NCBI GenBank assembly: GCA_023663265.1
Contig: JAMPHV010000001.1
Coordinates: 1-64,000, forward strand
Origin: Bacteroides sp.
GTDB taxonomy: Bacteria; Bacillota; Clostridia; Oscillospirales; Ruminococcaceae
Direction: 5' to 3'
Length of the DNA stretch: 64,000 bases
Shown: one piece after another, positions 7,303 through 16,939 of the stretch
Layout: every line of letters begins with the position of its first letter
Position numbering within the stretch: the first letter of the stretch is position 1
Position numbers and translations under genes: made by a program
The notes under the pieces: generated by a model
Databases searched by the model: none
What the model was told of the DNA's origin: nothing
Seen by the model: the letters and a program-made list of their open reading frames with translations, nothing else

Positions 7303-9438
7303 TCACTTTTTAAAGAGATCCTTAATTTTGCCCAAAAGCCTTTTGTCGGGTTTCTCCTGCGGCTTGTCTTGATTATTGTACGCCTGTTCGTAAAAATAAA
7401 GCTGAGAATCCAATCGCTCCTCGCCCTCGGCAAGCGATTTTCTGACGTAGGTGCCGTCGGGGAGCTGAACTCTTGCCTTTACATTATCCCGCAGCATGGT
7501 GTTGAAAATATCCGTCAGCCGCTCCTGTATAGCGGGGTTCTTAATGGGCGCAGCCACCTCTACCCGCTTTTCGGTATTGCGGGTCATAAAATCGGCGGAG
7601 CTTATGTAGATTCTCCGTCTGTCCTCCTTGCCGAAAATATAAATTCGGCTGTGCTCCAAAAATCTGCCTACGATAGAGGTGACGGTTATGTTTTCGGTGC
7701 AGCCCTCTATTCCCGCCACAAGACAGCAGATACCCCGAATGATGAGCTGTACCTTAACGCCCTTTTTGCTGGCTTCGGACAGCTTTTGTATAATGTCGAT
7801 ATCTGTAAGGGAATTCATTTTTATTCCGATATACCCCTCAGCGCCGTAGGTTATCTCGCGGTCTATCATTTCCACCACCCGCGATTTAAGGCAGTTCGGC
7901 GCTACCCACAGAGTAGAGCTGCTTTCCACTGCCGTGCCTAAGGAGAGATTGTTGAATATCAGCGAGGCGTCCGCGCCGAATTCCTTGTCCGAGGTTATGA
8001 GGGTAAGGTCGGTGTAAAGCTTGGAGGTGCGCTCGTTATAGTTTCCCGTGCCTACCTGTGTTATATACTTTATTTCGTTGCCGATACGCCGAGTAATGAG
8101 CAGAAGCTTTGAATGCACCTTAAGGGTGTCCAACCCGTAGATCACGGTAACGCCCGCGTCCTCAAGGCGCTTTGACCAGCCGATGTTATTTTCCTCGTCA
8201 AAACGGGCGCGCAGCTCCACCAGCGCCAGCACGTCCTTTCCCGCCTCCGCGGCGCGTATGAGGGCGTTTACTATCTTGCTGTCCCGCGCCACACGGTAAA
8301 GGGTTATCTTTATAGAGACCACCGACGGGTCCGCAGAGGCTTCCTCCAGCAGTGAAATAAAGGACTGAAAGCGTTCGTAGGGGTAAAACAGCAGCAGGTC
8401 CTGCTGCTCCGCCTGTTTAATTACGGAAACGCCCTCCTTTATCATAGCGGACTGTTGGGGAGACAGCTCGCTGAAAAACAGATCGCTTTTGCTTTCAAGC
8501 TTGTCTCGAAGAGCTCCCACAAAGCCGAAGTCTAAGGGGCAGTGCTGTACGAAAATAAAATCGCCGCCCAAGTCGAGTCCCAGTTTTTTAGCCAAAAGCT
8601 CCTTGTCTATCTCGCCGTTTTCCGCCAGCAGCTCAATTCGCACGGGCGCTAACTTCTTGCGCTTTTTTATCAATTCCTCCATAATGTCGCGGAAATCCAC
8701 GTCGTGGTCGAAAAGAGCCTCGTCTGCGTCTATGTCCGCGTTTCTTGTGATACGGAATATATTGCGGCCGGTCACTTCAAAATTGGGGAAAACCAGCTCC
8801 ACAAAGTGCAGAATAAGGTCCTCGATAAGAAGAAAGCGCACGGAATCCTCGGAGGGCAGGTAAACTATCCTTTCAAATATATCGGAGGCGGTAAGAGGAA
8901 CGATTCCGAGAACGGTGTGCTTGGAATCTCCGTGAGGCTTGAGCGAGATACCCGCGTACAGCTCCTTGTTTTTCACAAAGGGCATTGGGTGCGTCTTATC
9001 CACCACGGTGGGGGAGAGCAGGGGGAGAATTTCTTTTTTGAAGTATGTCTCCAAAAAATCGGATTCCTCCTTGCTGCGGGGCTTATCGGGGTGCACCTGC
9101 TCGATACCGAGCTTTTTGAGCCCTCTTATTATATCCTTGTACGCCTTTTCCTTTCTCGGAAGCAGCTCGTTGGTCCTTTTCGCTATCTTTGAAAGCTGCT
9201 CGGCGGGGGTCATACCGGATTTGTTGTCCTTTTTGCTTTCCTTGACAATGGTCTGGTCGTGAAGAGAGCCCACTCTTACCATAAAAAATTCGTCAAGGTT
9301 GCTGCAATATATCGAAACGAAGTTGAGCCTTTCCATTAGGGGCAGGGCTTCGTCCTCCGCTTCCTCCAAAACTCTTTCGTTGAATTTAAGCCACGATAAT
9401 TCGCGGTTGTCAAAATAGCCGTTGAATATTTCTTTCAT
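7303..9438 (-). CDS. ppk: Polyphosphate kinase 1
   Basis: This 711-residue protein reversibly transfers the gamma phosphate of ATP onto polyphosphate. It starts MKEIFNGYFDNRELSWLKFNERV, the typical PPK1 N-domain. The two phospholipase-D-like C-terminal domains carry the autophosphorylated His442 in LKVHSKLLLI and His596 in FLEHSRIYIF, matching E. coli His435 and His592 in spacing. R/D-rich loops such as SSADFMTRN are present. The open frame extends 63 codons further upstream, but that part lies in an inverted-repeat element; ATG 9436-9438 has an AGAGGA site and gives the family's normal length. Neighbours are pyrG upstream and polA downstream. Confidence 0.95.
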   Translation of the reverse strand: MKEIFNGYFDNRELSWLKFNERVLEEAEDEALPLMERLNFVSIYCSNLDEFFMVRVGSLHDQTIVKESKKDNKSGMTPAEQLSKIAKRTNELLPRKEKAYKDIIRGLKKLGIEQVHPDKPRSKEESDFLETYFKKEILPLLSPTVVDKTHPMPFVKNKELYAGISLKPHGDSKHTVLGIVPLTASDIFERIVYLPSEDSVRFLLIEDLILHFVELVFPNFEVTGRNIFRITRNADIDADEALFDHDVDFRDIMEELIKKRKKLAPVRIELLAENGEIDKELLAKKLGLDLGGDFIFVQHCPLDFGFVGALRDKLESKSDLFFSELSPQQSAMIKEGVSVIKQAEQQDLLLFYPYERFQSFISLLEEASADPSVVSIKITLYRVARDSKIVNALIRAAEAGKDVLALVELRARFDEENNIGWSKRLEDAGVTVIYGLDTLKVHSKLLLITRRIGNEIKYITQVGTGNYNERTSKLYTDLTLITSDKEFGADASLIFNNLSLGTAVESSSTLWVAPNCLKSRVVEMIDREITYGAEGYIGIKMNSLTDIDIIQKLSEASKKGVKVQLIIRGICCLVAGIEGCTENITVTSIVGRFLEHSRIYIFGKEDRRRIYISSADFMTRNTEKRVEVAAPIKNPAIQERLTDIFNTMLRDNVKARVQLPDGTYVRKSLAEGEERLDSQLYFYEQAYNNQDKPQEKPDKRLLGKIKDLFKK

Positions 9439-9465
9439 TTCTCGACGTTCCTCTTTAACAAACAA

Positions 9466-9483
9466 GCGGCAAGGGTATGCCGC
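9466..9483 (-). terminator. Short hairpin, possible weak terminator upstream of ppk
   Basis: GCGGCA (9466-9471) and TGCCGC (9478-9483) form a 6-bp stem with a 6-nt loop. On the minus strand it is followed by TTGTTTGTT, so it could slow or end transcription coming from pyrG before ppk. The short stem and broken T-run make this uncertain. Confidence 0.4.
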
Positions 9484-9495
9484 CGTTGTATAATT

Positions 9496-9658
9496 AGACC
9501 TGTTCGATAACCTCCGAAGCACCGTCTTGCTTGTCCTTTTGACACAGGGCTTTGTGAGTCTCCCTTGCAATACATCAAGTATTGCGGCGGTATCCGCACT
9601 TCGCCCCGCGCCAAAAGTCCTGCGCAATACGGCACTTCTACGGTTACCAAACAGGTCT
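9496..9658. repeat. 163-bp element with terminal inverted repeats (MITE-like) between pyrG and ppk
   Basis: The ends AGACCTGTTCGATAACC (9496-9512) and GGTTACCAAACAGGTCT (9642-9658) are inverted copies matching at 15 of 17 positions; weaker pairing continues inwards (GAAG, CCGT, TTGC, CTTTTG) for nearly 50 bases. The middle has its own hairpin, GCAATAC-ATCAA-GTATTGC. The bases AAT flank both ends, which may be a target duplication. One end lies a single base from the pyrG stop codon. It encodes no convincing protein. This looks like a mobile or dispersed intergenic element; no second copy was spotted in the window. Confidence 0.65.
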
Positions 9659-9659
9659 A

Positions 9660-11359
<1,700 letters not shown>

Positions 11360-11552
11360 TAGTTTACTTAAACTTTTTAAATTTTCGTTTTTTCCTCCAC
11401 ATAACATACGTTAAAATTAGTCAAAATTTTCTGTTCGCGGTATTTTTGAGTTGATTCCGAAAAAAATAACATCAAAGCATCATCGGTATCATACCGTTGA
11501 AAACATCAAAAAACCCTTTATAAACGGAAAAAAGTTTGTGGCTTTTGGTGAA

Positions 11553-11581
11553 TTGAAGGGCAGGGAATTAAATGCTATAAT
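11553..11581 (+). promoter_or_regulatory. Promoter of the DUF4358 lipoprotein gene
   Basis: TTGAAG (11553-11558), 17-base spacer, TATAAT (11576-11581), 91 bases before the chosen start codon at 11673. Its position supports the internal start rather than the longer open frame that begins at 11451. Confidence 0.75.
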
Positions 11582-11672
11582 TATACAAGCTTTCATATTG
11601 CGGCGCAATAGATATGTCACGATAAAATACACGCATAGTTTTATGCTCGGACAAAGGAAAGGAAAAATTATT

Positions 11673-12305
11673 ATGAAAAAGTTTTTGGCTGTAATCATAA
11701 CAGCGGCGTTACTGACCTCCGCGCTTACCGCTTGCAGCGGAGAAAGCGGGGACAACGGCGGCGCGTCCTCCGCCCCTGCGGGAACAGAGGACGGTGCGGA
11801 GAGCGCTTCGGAAAATACGGAGCCCTCGGATAGCTCCTCCGAGAGCGGGGCTTCGGAGTCGGATATAGACGCCGCAGGTATACTTGACGCGCTTAAGGAA
11901 GCCTACGGAGAGGATTACCTTCCAAGTATGCCTGTCGAAAGGGAATATCTTGTGAGCGTCATGGGCTTGGAGGAGGACAGCTTCACCGATTTTGCGGGCG
12001 AGCTTCCCATGATAAGCGCTCACGCGGATATGGCGGTCATCGTTAAGGCGGCGGAGGGCAGGGCTTCCGACGTTAGGGAAAAGCTTGAGGCTTACCGCAC
12101 CATGCTTATCGAGGACAGCTTTCAGTACCCTATGAACCTGCCCAAGATAAACGCCTCTAAGGTGCTTGAAAACGGTGACTATCTCGGATTTATCATTTTA
12201 GGCGCTTTCGGAGACGACGAGGAAACGGACGATGCGAAGCAGGCGGAATTTGCGGAGGAGCAGATCAAAATAGGCGTTGACGCATTCAACGATTGCTTTG
12301 CTTGA
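11673..12305 (+). CDS. DUF4358 family lipoprotein
   Basis: The 210-residue product begins MKKFLAVIITAALLTSALTAC: a short signal peptide ending in an LTAC lipobox with Cys21 as lipidation site, so it is anchored outside the membrane. A Ser/Gly/Glu-rich linker (about 22-60) precedes a conserved domain (about 65-205) with YGEDYLPSMPVE, ELPMISAHADMAVIVKA and SFQYPMNLPKI, which I recognise as DUF4358. Function of this family is not established. The start is ATG 11673, with AAAGGAAAGG upstream and a good promoter at 11553-11581. It is a single-gene unit, convergent with the sugar transporter operon. Confidence 0.8.
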   Translation: MKKFLAVIITAALLTSALTACSGESGDNGGASSAPAGTEDGAESASENTEPSDSSSESGASESDIDAAGILDALKEAYGEDYLPSMPVEREYLVSVMGLEEDSFTDFAGELPMISAHADMAVIVKAAEGRASDVREKLEAYRTMLIEDSFQYPMNLPKINASKVLENGDYLGFIILGAFGDDEETDDAKQAEFAEEQIKIGVDAFNDCFA

Positions 12306-12324
12306 TTATTTTTAATATACGGTT

Positions 12325-12368
12325 ATAGCGAAGCCCCGCCTTTCGTATAAAAGGCGGGGCTTCGCTAT
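12325..12368. terminator. Perfect 19-bp hairpin between convergent genes
   Basis: Bases 12325-12343 pair perfectly with 12350-12368 around the loop CGTATA (core AAGCCCCGCC / GGCGGGGCTT). It lies between the DUF4358 gene and the convergent permease gene and probably ends transcription from both sides, although neither strand has a clean T-run after it. Confidence 0.7.
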
Positions 12369-12486
12369 GAGAAAATAAGAAAGAGTGAAGAAGAAATCAA
12401 GTAAAATAAAATTATTGGCGAGACATAGAAAGCAAGCTTCTATTCTCAATGACGTTTATTTTGTTTAATATCATGCCGTTGGGAGA

Positions 12487-13401
12487 TCAGCCCTTAACAG
12501 CGCCCAAGGCTACGCCCTTGACGATAAACTTGGAAAGGCAGAGATAGATAACGACAACGGGAATGATAGACAGGGCGATCGCCAAATAGTTTACGCCGAA
12601 ATCCACCGTTTTGTCGTTTCCCATAATAGCCGCGACCATCATAGGCATTGTTCTTTGATCGAGATTGTTGGAAAGAAGCAGCATCGAAGGCGTATAGTAG
12701 TTGTTCCAGTTTGCTACAAAGGCGAATATCGCCTGTACCGCAAAGGCGGGCTTAAGCATAGGAAGCGCGATCCTGATAAAGGTCATAAATTCGCTGCATC
12801 CGTCTATTCGAGCCGCCTCGACTATCTCCAAGGGGAACGAGGATTTCATGTACTGCAAAATAAAGAATACAACGGAGGGCGACGCGATCGCCGGCAAAAT
12901 AAGGGGCAAATAGTTGTCGTACAGCTTTATCTGCACCATAAATTGCAGGAAACCCGTTGACACGACCTGTGTAGGTATCATCATTACCATAAGGATAAAG
13001 GTCGTAGCCGCTTTTCTTCCCTTAAAATCGTAAACGGTAAGTCCGTAGGCGGTGAGTCCCGAGAAGAATACCGCAAGGGCGGTCGAGCAAACGGCGATGA
13101 TCAAGCTGTTTCTGTAGCCGTACAAAATGTTGTAGGCGCTGGTGTAGGCTCCGTTGGCAGCTTCGGGGTTATTCAAGGTGCCGATGTTGTCGATCAGACT
13201 TCCCCCGGGTAGGAATGAAACGCCGTTTGATATGATATCGTTGGACGCTCTTGTCGAGTTGATAACAAGAATAAAGATGGGGAGCAGACAAATGACCGTA
13301 ATTATGATACATACTACAAGTCTGATCGTGGACTGCATTTTTATTTTTCTCGCATACTGCCTCTCCTTGATGGAGGCGCTGCTCAATACTTCTTTAGCCA
13401 T
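12487..13401 (-). CDS. Carbohydrate ABC transporter permease, MalG type
   Basis: This 304-residue inner-membrane protein has six predicted helices (the first at about 28-50, IRLVVCIIITVICLLPIFILV). The cytoplasmic coupling loop EIVEAARIDGCSEFMTFIRIALPMLKPA is the EAA motif of binding-protein-dependent permeases, which contacts the ATPase. It ends VKGVALGAVKG, typical of MalG-like subunits. It is the last gene of the operon, 14 bases after the MalF-like subunit. No ATPase gene is present, so a shared MsmK-like ATPase elsewhere is likely. Substrate cannot be read from sequence. Confidence 0.9.
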   Translation of the reverse strand: MAKEVLSSASIKERQYARKIKMQSTIRLVVCIIITVICLLPIFILVINSTRASNDIISNGVSFLPGGSLIDNIGTLNNPEAANGAYTSAYNILYGYRNSLIIAVCSTALAVFFSGLTAYGLTVYDFKGRKAATTFILMVMMIPTQVVSTGFLQFMVQIKLYDNYLPLILPAIASPSVVFFILQYMKSSFPLEIVEAARIDGCSEFMTFIRIALPMLKPAFAVQAIFAFVANWNNYYTPSMLLLSNNLDQRTMPMMVAAIMGNDKTVDFGVNYLAIALSIIPVVVIYLCLSKFIVKGVALGAVKG

Positions 13402-13415
13402 ATTTTTCTCCTCCC

Positions 13416-14396
13416 TTACTTAGCCTTCTTGCGCTTTACGGGCGCAGTGGAATCCGTGTTGAACTTGTAAATGATCATACCCAGCGCGCCTGTTATGATA
13501 AAGAGGATAACGGAGGCGGCAGCCGAATAGCCGTAGTTGGGAGAGATCTGGTGGAAGTATTTGTAGATAAATACCGCAGCGGTCTCGAGGGAAGGTCTGA
13601 TAGTCGTGCCCTCGTGGAGCAGATAAGGAATATCAAACATCTGCAGGCCGCCTATCATCGAGGTGATAAATACATAAATGAAGATAGGCTTTAAGATAGG
13701 CATGGTGATTTTAAAGAAGGTGTGCATTCCGCTGGAGCCGTCAATGGAAGCCGCTTCGTAAATAGCGGGATCGATTCCGAAGATACCCGACATAAGCAGA
13801 AGCGTGGTATTGCCGAACCACATCCAAGACTGGATCAGCATAACAAGGAACCTTGAGGACCAAGGTCCGTTGATAAAGGGAACAGCGTCCTTTATCCAGT
13901 CCAAATTTAACAAGAGAGAGTTGACTGCGCCGAATTTCGAGTTGCCGAAGAGCATAAGGAACATACCCGCAACGGACGAAGCCGTGATAATATTGGGGAG
14001 GTACATAACGACCTTAAAGAAGCCCGTGCCCTTGATCTTTATTCTCACGTCGGAGAACCATACAGCCAACAGCAGAGAGAGAACGAGCTGGACAACAAAG
14101 TTGCCTACCCAAAGAATAAGGGTGTTGAAGAAGGAATCCATAAATTCTTTATGAATAACATAGCCCGCGCTGAACTGTCCTTCCTCGCCGAAAAGGAGGA
14201 ACTGATAGTTCTGTAAGCCCACAAATTCATCAACAGTGGCGCCGTTGCCCTTTAAACTGAGCACAAAGGTGTTGATGAGCGGATAAATCATAAAGAAAGC
14301 ATACGCCAAAAAGAAAGGTGCGATAAACATGTAGCCGTATTTAGCATAACTTACAGATTTATGTGGTGTTGTTTGTGTTTTTTGCATAAAACGCAC
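13416..14396 (-). CDS. Carbohydrate ABC transporter permease, MalF/UgpA type
   Basis: The 326-residue membrane protein starts MRFMQKTQTTPHKSVSYAKYGYMFIAPFFLAYAFF; the first helix is at about 21-45. It carries the EAA loop IYEAASIDGSSGMHTFFKITMPILKPIF near residues 215-245. It pairs with the downstream MalG-like permease to form the channel for the sugar delivered by the upstream binding protein. A hairpin at 14428-14471 lies between it and the binding protein gene, which would lower its expression relative to the receptor. Confidence 0.9.
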   Translation of the reverse strand: MRFMQKTQTTPHKSVSYAKYGYMFIAPFFLAYAFFMIYPLINTFVLSLKGNGATVDEFVGLQNYQFLLFGEEGQFSAGYVIHKEFMDSFFNTLILWVGNFVVQLVLSLLLAVWFSDVRIKIKGTGFFKVVMYLPNIITASSVAGMFLMLFGNSKFGAVNSLLLNLDWIKDAVPFINGPWSSRFLVMLIQSWMWFGNTTLLLMSGIFGIDPAIYEAASIDGSSGMHTFFKITMPILKPIFIYVFITSMIGGLQMFDIPYLLHEGTTIRPSLETAAVFIYKYFHQISPNYGYSAAASVILFIITGALGMIIYKFNTDSTAPVKRKKAK

Positions 14397-14427
14397 AACC
14401 TTTCAGCAAATTTTGGTTAAAAAATTA

Positions 14428-14471
14428 CAATATATGGAGCTGCCGCCAAAAGCGGCAGACTCGATATATTG
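14428..14471 (-). terminator. Interrupted hairpin between binding protein and permease genes (read-through attenuator)
   Basis: An outer 8-bp stem CAATATAT/ATATATTG (14428-14435, 14464-14471) encloses an inner 7-bp stem CTGCCGC/GCGGCAG (14440-14446, 14452-14458). On the minus strand it is followed by TAATTTTTTAA. Such intercistronic structures usually stabilise the upstream message and let only part of the polymerases through, giving more binding protein than permease. Confidence 0.65.
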
Positions 14472-14525
14472 TTAAAACCTACATAAAATAATTTATATTT
14501 CCGTTAAAGAAACTATTTTATTTTA

Positions 14526-15923
14526 TTATTCAACTTCGATCTCGGGGAAGGAAGCCTTTACGTTCTGCTTGAAGCCAACTTCGGCAGCGGCTGCGTCAGC
14601 GTAAGTACCGTCGAGCAAGCCGTTTACGGAGTCATTGAAGTGACCCTTGATAACAGAGTCGTACTTGGTGATAAGACCGTCGAGGTTGATACCGTCGGCT
14701 GCGCCGAGAAAGATAGCGAACTGATCCTGACCGTCCTTAAGAAGAGCGTTGGAGTTGGACTTTTCGTCAACGATGGACTTCATAACTTCCTTGCTGTTGC
14801 AGAAGTCGCCTGTGCCGAGGGAGTAAGCCTTCATGCCGTCGGAATCGCAGGTGAAGAACTCAACGAACTGCTGAGCGAGCTCCTTGTTGTTGCACTTGGT
14901 GGAAACGCCGAGCCATGTGCCGCCCCAGTAATAGTTGGTAGGACCTTCGCAGAATGCCATCTGACCTGCGACCTTACCGTCGGGACCGCCTGTGAAGTTG
15001 TAAAGGATAGAACCGTCAGCGTTGGTCATGCCCCATGTGGGAACGAAGTCGCCGAGAGCGGTGCCGTCCTGGATAGCTGCGTACCAAGCAGCATCCCACT
15101 GAGGAACGCCTGCGAGGTAGCCGTTGTCCTTAAAGCTCTTTGCGATCTCGTAGAAATCGGGAGCGGTGTCCATAACGAGCTTGCCGTCTACAACCCAAGG
15201 CTGAGTTCTGTTAGCCTGGAATACCTGCCAAAGACCGCCTTCGGTAGCAGTCATAGAGGTCTTGCCTTCGGAAGCGTCGTAAAGGGTCTTAGCCGCAGCC
15301 TGGAACTTATCCCAGTCGCTGATAAGAGCCTGCATTTCATCGGGAGAAGTAACGCCGAGGTACTGCTCTGCAAGGTCTGCTCTGTAAGCAAAGCCGCCGG
15401 GAGCCGCTTGGAAAGAAGCGCCCTTAAGTACGCCCGCATCGTTCTTACCGATAGCAACGGTATAAGAATAAGGACCGTTGAGCTTGCTCTCATCGATACC
15501 GATATCGGAAAGGGGAGCGGTAAGAGTGTCGTCGTTTATGTACTGGAGAATCCAGTCAGCCTCGAGACACATAAGGTCTGCGTCGCCGTCGCCCTTGAGG
15601 TACTGCTGATACTGGTCGCGTCCGCCTTCGCCGTTAGCGCCCTGGGGAGAAATAACGATCTGGCTGGGGTCTGTTCCCGTTTCGTCGCAGAAAATTTTAA
15701 CCATGTTCTTAATATCGGAGTTGGATTCCCATGCAAGAATGGTGAGGGGGTTATCTACCGCCTCGCTGCCTCCGCTTTCGCCGGAAGTGGTCTCTGCTCC
15801 GCCTTCGTTACCGCCCTGGGTATCGTTTTCGCTGTTTCCGCCGTTTGTTTCCTGATTACAGCCTGCGATGGAGAGAACCATTGCAGATGCAAGAAGAGCT
15901 GCAAGAATTTTTTTCTTCATCAT
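14526..15923 (-). CDS. Extracellular solute-binding lipoprotein of a sugar ABC transporter
   Basis: The 465-residue family 1 binding protein starts MMKKKILAALLASAMVLSIAGC, a lipoprotein signal peptide with LSIAGC lipobox (Cys22). A Gly/Ser/Asn/Glu-rich linker (about 23-58) follows, then the bilobed domain with NPLTILAWESNSDIKNM and ITKYDSVIKG. YYWGGTWLGVSTKCNN resembles the sugar-contact segment of these proteins. It is the receptor of the two following permeases. A strong promoter (16149-16177) gives a leader of about 220 bases, and a cre-like palindrome lies farther upstream. The sugar is unknown. A long open frame on the opposite strand across this gene is a codon-bias shadow. Confidence 0.92.
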   Translation of the reverse strand: MMKKKILAALLASAMVLSIAGCNQETNGGNSENDTQGGNEGGAETTSGESGGSEAVDNPLTILAWESNSDIKNMVKIFCDETGTDPSQIVISPQGANGEGGRDQYQQYLKGDGDADLMCLEADWILQYINDDTLTAPLSDIGIDESKLNGPYSYTVAIGKNDAGVLKGASFQAAPGGFAYRADLAEQYLGVTSPDEMQALISDWDKFQAAAKTLYDASEGKTSMTATEGGLWQVFQANRTQPWVVDGKLVMDTAPDFYEIAKSFKDNGYLAGVPQWDAAWYAAIQDGTALGDFVPTWGMTNADGSILYNFTGGPDGKVAGQMAFCEGPTNYYWGGTWLGVSTKCNNKELAQQFVEFFTCDSDGMKAYSLGTGDFCNSKEVMKSIVDEKSNSNALLKDGQDQFAIFLGAADGINLDGLITKYDSVIKGHFNDSVNGLLDGTYADAAAAEVGFKQNVKASFPEIEVE

Positions 15924-16148
15924 TTTTTTCCTTTCAAAGTAACTTGTCCAATAAGTCTCTCATAAAGCTTATCGGGACGTTGTAATGTGAAATGTGAGAA
16001 GCCCGTTTTCTTATTTAAAAAGTCATTCGGAAGCGCGCAATTTTAAGTCTGATTTAAATCCTGTCTTGATTCTAAAAAACTTAATAAAGCCTGCTCGGTA
16101 AATTCGTTTTCAAACAATCGAACCGTTGTTCCCAAAATCCATATCATA

Positions 16149-16177
16149 AATATACCACAAAAGTTTCATTTTTGCAA
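16149..16177 (-). promoter_or_regulatory. Promoter of the sugar transporter operon
   Basis: Minus-strand TTGCAA (16172-16177), 17-base spacer, TATATT (16149-16154). Transcription would begin near 16142, leaving about 220 untranslated bases before the binding protein gene. Confidence 0.75.
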
Positions 16178-16222
16178 GAGATTTTTTATTTTATTTTACA
16201 CAGACGGGGCAAAATTTATGAA

Positions 16223-16236
16223 TGTAAACGTTTACA
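16223..16236. promoter_or_regulatory. Perfect 14-bp palindrome, LacI-family/CcpA (cre-type) operator
   Basis: TGTAAACGTTTACA is a perfect palindrome and, with the preceding A, fits the cre consensus WTGNAANCGNWNNCW. It lies about 46 bases upstream of the -35 box of the sugar transporter promoter. A position upstream of the promoter would fit activation, or repression by a LacI-family regulator through looping with the second site. No regulator gene is in the window. Confidence 0.7.
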
Positions 16237-16461
16237 ATTTTTTTCGCCGTTTTTTATTTGTTAAAATTGCTATATGAAAAAAAGGTAATAAAATCCAATT
16301 TACTTAAAAAATTGAAAACGATTTACAAATGCTGTACATACGGGCTTTTTGAAATGTATGAGATTTTATTTACTTTTTTTAACTTAAATTTAACGTCAAT
16401 TTCCGTCAAAAAAATTTTAAGGTATTTGTGCAGTTCGCCGAAAAAATTTCATGCTTTTGTT

Positions 16462-16475
16462 TGAAATCGTTTACA
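16462..16475. promoter_or_regulatory. Second cre-like site
   Basis: TGAAATCGTTTACA matches the palindrome at 16223-16236 at 12 of 14 positions and also fits the cre consensus. It lies between the two divergent operons, about 240 bases from the first site and 180 from the purE -35 box, so which operon it serves is unclear. Confidence 0.5.
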
Positions 16476-16655
16476 GCACCGTTAAGTTGTCTCGTGAAAG
16501 GGGAATGAAGCAATTATTACAAAATTGACATATCGGGGACTTGATTTTGTTACCGTTTTGTAATAAGTGAACATCGATAAAATTTTATACAAAATCAACG
16601 CGAAAAACCTTTTATTTTTTTCGCCCCGTAATTTTAAAAATCTTATCAAAAGGGG

Positions 16656-16684
16656 TTGAATTTCACAAGAATTTTATGTATAAT
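16656..16684 (+). promoter_or_regulatory. Promoter of the purine operon
   Basis: TTGAAT (16656-16661), 17-base spacer, TATAAT (16679-16684). The start of transcription near 16691 gives a leader of about 250 bases before purE. Confidence 0.8.
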
Positions 16685-16690
16685 TAAAGC

Positions 16691-16904
16691 AGTTGGTTTT
16701 CCGATTCGGGAGCAGCAACTCAAGACAGATTTAGGAGCGTTTTGGATCATGAGCCGTTGTAAAATGCGAAAATACAAAGCTTGTTGTTTGATGAGCGGTA
16801 CAGCTGTATCGCAAGGGATATCCGAAACCTTTTTTGCCGCATTTGAGGCGGTTTTATGAACATATGCCCGCTGATTTCCCTATGGGGAATCAGCTTTTTG
16901 TTTT
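16691..16904 (+). promoter_or_regulatory. purE leader RNA with intrinsic terminator; candidate attenuator of unknown class
   Basis: Between the promoter and purE lie several possible hairpins: AGTTG/CAACT enclosing TCCGA/TCGGGA (about 16690-16720); a 7-bp stem in GCGGTACAGCTGTATCGC; and GCCGC/GCGGT followed by TTTTA. The last is a strong terminator with GCTGATTTCCC (16870-16880), a 3-base loop, GGGGAATCAGC (16884-16894) and TTTTTGTTTT. GGGAGCAGC at 16708-16716 could pair with the 5' arm of the terminator as an antiterminator. I find neither the purine aptamer core (TCTACC and so on), nor ZTP, PRPP/ykkC or T-box signatures. The terminator is clear; the ligand or protein that controls it is unknown. 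Confidence 0.6.
16870..16904 (+). terminator. Intrinsic terminator just upstream of purE
   Basis: An 11-bp stem with one wobble pair, a TAT loop and a TTTTTGTTTT tail. It ends 35 bases before the purE start codon and sits inside the operon leader, so it must be conditionally bypassed for the operon to be expressed. Confidence 0.85.
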
Positions 16905-16939
16905 CACGGCAATAAAAATTTATGAAAGGAAGCAGCAAA

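Larger units (their letters stand above)
15924..16939. other. 1-kb gene-free divergent regulatory region
   Basis: This AT-rich stretch separates the leftward sugar transporter operon from the rightward purine operon. It holds the transporter promoter (16149-16177), two cre-like palindromes (16223-16236, 16462-16475), a related imperfect site TGAAAACGATTTACA (16313-16327), the purE promoter (16656-16684) and its leader with terminator (16870-16904). Small open frames within it have low-complexity Lys/Phe/Leu composition or lack ribosome binding sites, and I do not call them genes. Confidence 0.8.

Noticed and set aside
9439..9627. N-terminal extension of polyphosphate kinase by 63 residues
   Set aside because: The extension is encoded by the inverted-repeat element and is not like any PPK1; ATG 9438 has a ribosome binding site and gives the standard N-terminus and His positions.
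9435..9650. A 71-codon minus-strand frame between pyrG and ppk
   Set aside because: It is read from the palindromic element itself, which folds on itself and has no ribosome binding site; treated as repeat sequence rather than a gene.
14640..15965. A 441-codon open frame on the plus strand opposite the solute-binding protein gene
   Set aside because: The minus-strand gene has a lipobox, ribosome binding site, promoter and family motifs. The plus-strand frame has none and arises from codon bias of the real gene.
16258..16464. A 68-codon plus-strand frame upstream of purE
   Set aside because: Low-complexity Lys/Leu/Phe composition in AT-rich sequence, no ribosome binding site, and it lies before the purE promoter.
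16656..16859. A 67-codon frame across the purE promoter and leader
   Set aside because: It starts upstream of the transcription start. A shorter part (ATG near 16790 to TGA near 16857) could be a leader peptide but has no ribosome binding site and no run of regulatory codons.
16691..16904. Purine (guanine/adenine), ZTP, PRPP or T-box element before purE
   Set aside because: The conserved cores (TCTACC and partner loops, CCGCCTGGGC, ykkC motifs, GGGTGGNACCGCG) are not present as far as I can see by eye; only the terminator is certain.
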